Source of the DNA: DASUMP01 sp036277635 | GTDB lineage: Bacteria > Actinomycetota > Acidimicrobiia > IMCC26256 > PALSA-610 | Length of the DNA: 16,351 bases | Assembly: GCA_036277635.1 (NCBI GenBank) | Contig: DASUMP010000014.1 | Coordinates: forward strand, 1 to 16,351 | Direction: 5' to 3' | Notes under the pieces: model-generated | Told to the model about the DNA's origin: nothing | Seen by the model: the letters and a program-made list of their open reading frames with translations, nothing else | Database searches by the model: none | Shown here: positions 15,162 to 16,351 of the stretch, one piece after another | Numbering within the stretch: position 1 is the first letter of the stretch | How the letters are laid out: each line of letters opens with the position of its first letter | Translations under genes and position numbers: made by a program

Positions 15162-15678
15162 GGCGATCTATGCCCTCGGCGACCGCGTCCCCGACATCCA
15201 CCCCGACGCGTTCGTGCACCCCGACGCCACCGTCATCGGCGCGGTCACGATCGGTCCCGACAGCACGGTGTGGCCGCAGGCCGTCCTGCGCGGCGACTAC
15301 GGACGCATCACCGTCGGTGCCCGCACGTCGATCCAGGACGGCTCCGTGATCCACGCGACGGCGCGGCTCCCCACGTCGATCGGCGACGACTGCACGATCG
15401 GCCACCTCGTGCACATGGAGTGCTGCACGATCGAAGACGGTGCGCTCGTGGGGTCGGGGTCGATCGTGCTCCACCGCTGCGTGGTGCGCAGCGGCGCGCT
15501 CGTCGGCGCGGCGGCGCTCGTGCCGAACGACACCGAGGTGCCGACCGGCGCGATGGCGCTCGGTGTGCCGGCCAAGATCTTCCCCGACCGCGTGAGCGCG
15601 GAGACGATCATGGAGTTCGTCGGCCGCTACGTCGACAACGGCCGCCGCTACCGCACCGACCTCCGCCGCCTGGACTGA
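15160..15678 (+). CDS. Gamma-carbonic-anhydrase-like left-handed beta-helix protein
   Basis: A 172-residue trimeric-type left-handed beta-helix protein of the gamma-carbonic-anhydrase/YrdA family. Seen: repeated hexapeptides such as IGAVTIGPDSTVWPQAVLRGD, the RGDYGRITVGARTSIQDGS turn, H65 in VIHAT (first zinc ligand), and H82 in TIGHLVHMECCTIEDG (second). In classical members the third ligand is a His five residues after the second; here that position is E87, with a His at 85 instead. Carbonic anhydrase activity is therefore uncertain; many family members have unknown roles. The ATG was chosen because MAIYALGDRVPDIHPDA is the conserved start. It ends 9 bases from the convergent transporter gene. 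Confidence 0.92.
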   Translation: MAIYALGDRVPDIHPDAFVHPDATVIGAVTIGPDSTVWPQAVLRGDYGRITVGARTSIQDGSVIHATARLPTSIGDDCTIGHLVHMECCTIEDGALVGSGSIVLHRCVVRSGALVGAAALVPNDTEVPTGAMALGVPAKIFPDRVSAETIMEFVGRYVDNGRRYRTDLRRLD

Positions 15679-15687
15679 GCGCGACCC

Positions 15688-16351
15688 TCACACGGCGGCG
15701 CCGACGGCGCGGCCGATGCCGTAGGTGACGGCCATCGCGAGCGAGCTCCAGAGGACGACGCGCGTGGCGGCGCGCTTCCACGGTGCGCCACCGGCGCGCG
15801 CGCCGAGCGCGCCGAGGGCGATCAGCGCGATGAGTGCGACCGCCACGGTCGCCGGGATGCGCGCACTGATGGGCGGGAGGCTGATCGCGAGCAGGGGAGC
15901 GATCGCACCCATGACGAACGCGAGTGCGGACGTCCACGCGGCTTGGAGCGGGTTGGCTTTCGTGACCTCCGTGATGCCGAGCTCGTCGCGCATGTGCGCT
16001 TCGAGCGGCGAGCGCGCCATCAGCTCGCGCGCGACCTCGGCGGCCAGCTCGCGCGACAGCCCACGACCCACGTAGATCTCGGTGAGCTCGGCGAGCTCGG
16101 CGGCCGGATCGGCCGCGAGCGCCTCTTCCTCGATGCGGCGGTCGGCTTCTTCGGTGTCGCGCTGCGAGCTCACGGAGATGTACTCGCCCGCGGCCATCGA
16201 GAACGCGCCAGCGACCAGGCCGGCGATGCCGGCGGTGACGACCTCGGTGCGCGAGGTGTTGGCGGCGGCGACGCCGATGACGAGGCCGGCGGTCGACACG
16301 ATGCCGTCGTTCGCGCCGAGGACGGCCGCCCGCAGCCAGCCGACGCGATGG
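15688..16351 (-). CDS. VIT1/CCC1-family Fe/Mn transporter (5' end beyond window)
   Basis: A membrane protein of the VIT1/CCC1 family, which moves Fe(II) or Mn(II) out of the cytoplasm. Seen: the frame is open to the window edge and reads WLRAAVLGANDGIVSTAGLV in the region 16338-16279; NDGIVSTAGL is the family signature of TM1. TM2 follows as AGIAGLVAGAFSMAAGEYIS with the conserved M and E. Next comes a charged cytoplasmic helical domain (EADRRIEEEALAADPAAELA onward, ending DELGI) that binds metal in characterised members. Three more hydrophobic segments complete the usual five: ALAFVMGAIAPLLAISL, ATVAVALIALIALGALGA, and VVLWSSLAMAVTYGIGRAVG. A GTG at 16299 is internal to TM1, so the true start is upstream of the window. 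Confidence 0.93.
   Translation of the reverse strand, partial: HRVGWLRAAVLGANDGIVSTAGLVIGVAAANTSRTEVVTAGIAGLVAGAFSMAAGEYISVSSQRDTEEADRRIEEEALAADPAAELAELTEIYVGRGLSRELAAEVARELMARSPLEAHMRDELGITEVTKANPLQAAWTSALAFVMGAIAPLLAISLPPISARIPATVAVALIALIALGALGARAGGAPWKRAATRVVLWSSLAMAVTYGIGRAVGAAV

Noticed and set aside
16297..16299. GTG start for the VIT1 transporter inside the window
   Set aside because: The conserved family sequence continues upstream of it to the window edge, so it lies inside TM1.

Overview
The window is very GC-rich, densely coding DNA. Genes are short and switch strand often, with gaps of 4 to 160 bases, and no stretch over 300 bases lacks a gene. The content points to a high-GC actinobacterium: three luciferase-like (LLM) flavin/F420-type oxidoreductases, an acyl-CoA dehydrogenase, a diiron ferritin-like oxygenase, Shine-Dalgarno sites such as GGGAGG mixed with TAnnnT-near-ATG (leaderless-type) starts, and frequent GTG starts. 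The mix resembles an environmental Acidimicrobiia-type genome, but that placement is inference. I see no rRNA, tRNA, CRISPR array, insertion sequence or prophage.

Layout. (1) 1-1106 (+): the end of an acyl-CoA dehydrogenase, then an LLM oxidoreductase. (2) 1117-2235 (-): a diiron ferritin-like protein, divergent from (3) 2354-5380 (+): LLM oxidoreductase, GNAT acetyltransferase, AlaX-type tRNA editing protein and a poly-gamma-glutamate hydrolase-family protein, probably one operon with an extra start at alaX. (4) 5465-5944 (+): a small heat-shock protein with its own likely promoter. It faces (5) 6026-6706 (-), a histidine phosphatase, across a strong hairpin and an 8-bp tandem repeat. (6) 6762-10541 (+): acyl-ACP thioesterase, LLM oxidoreductase, and one long ORF that joins a YceH (DUF480) protein to an aldehyde dehydrogenase. 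(7) 13076-10549 (-): a type-B carboxylesterase, then a membrane-anchored helix-turn-helix protein. (8) 13239-14126 (+): an exported collagen-like protein. (9) 15161-14286 (-): a phytanoyl-CoA dioxygenase-family protein whose start codon overlaps that of (10) 15160-15678 (+), a gamma-carbonic-anhydrase-like protein. (11) 15688 to the window end (-): a VIT1/CCC1-type Fe/Mn transporter, cut by the window edge.

Together. Much of the content suits oxidation of lipids and other hydrophobic organics: acyl-CoA dehydrogenase, LLM enzymes, diiron oxygenase, thioesterase, aldehyde dehydrogenase, esterase and PhyH dioxygenase. Housekeeping genes (AlaX, GNAT, Hsp20, phosphatase) sit among them. The most unusual features are the YceH-aldehyde dehydrogenase fusion, the divergent pair with overlapping start codons, the hairpin plus tandem repeat after hsp20, and metal-ligand substitutions in the AlaX and gamma-carbonic-anhydrase proteins. 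No obvious defence island or new multi-gene system is visible.
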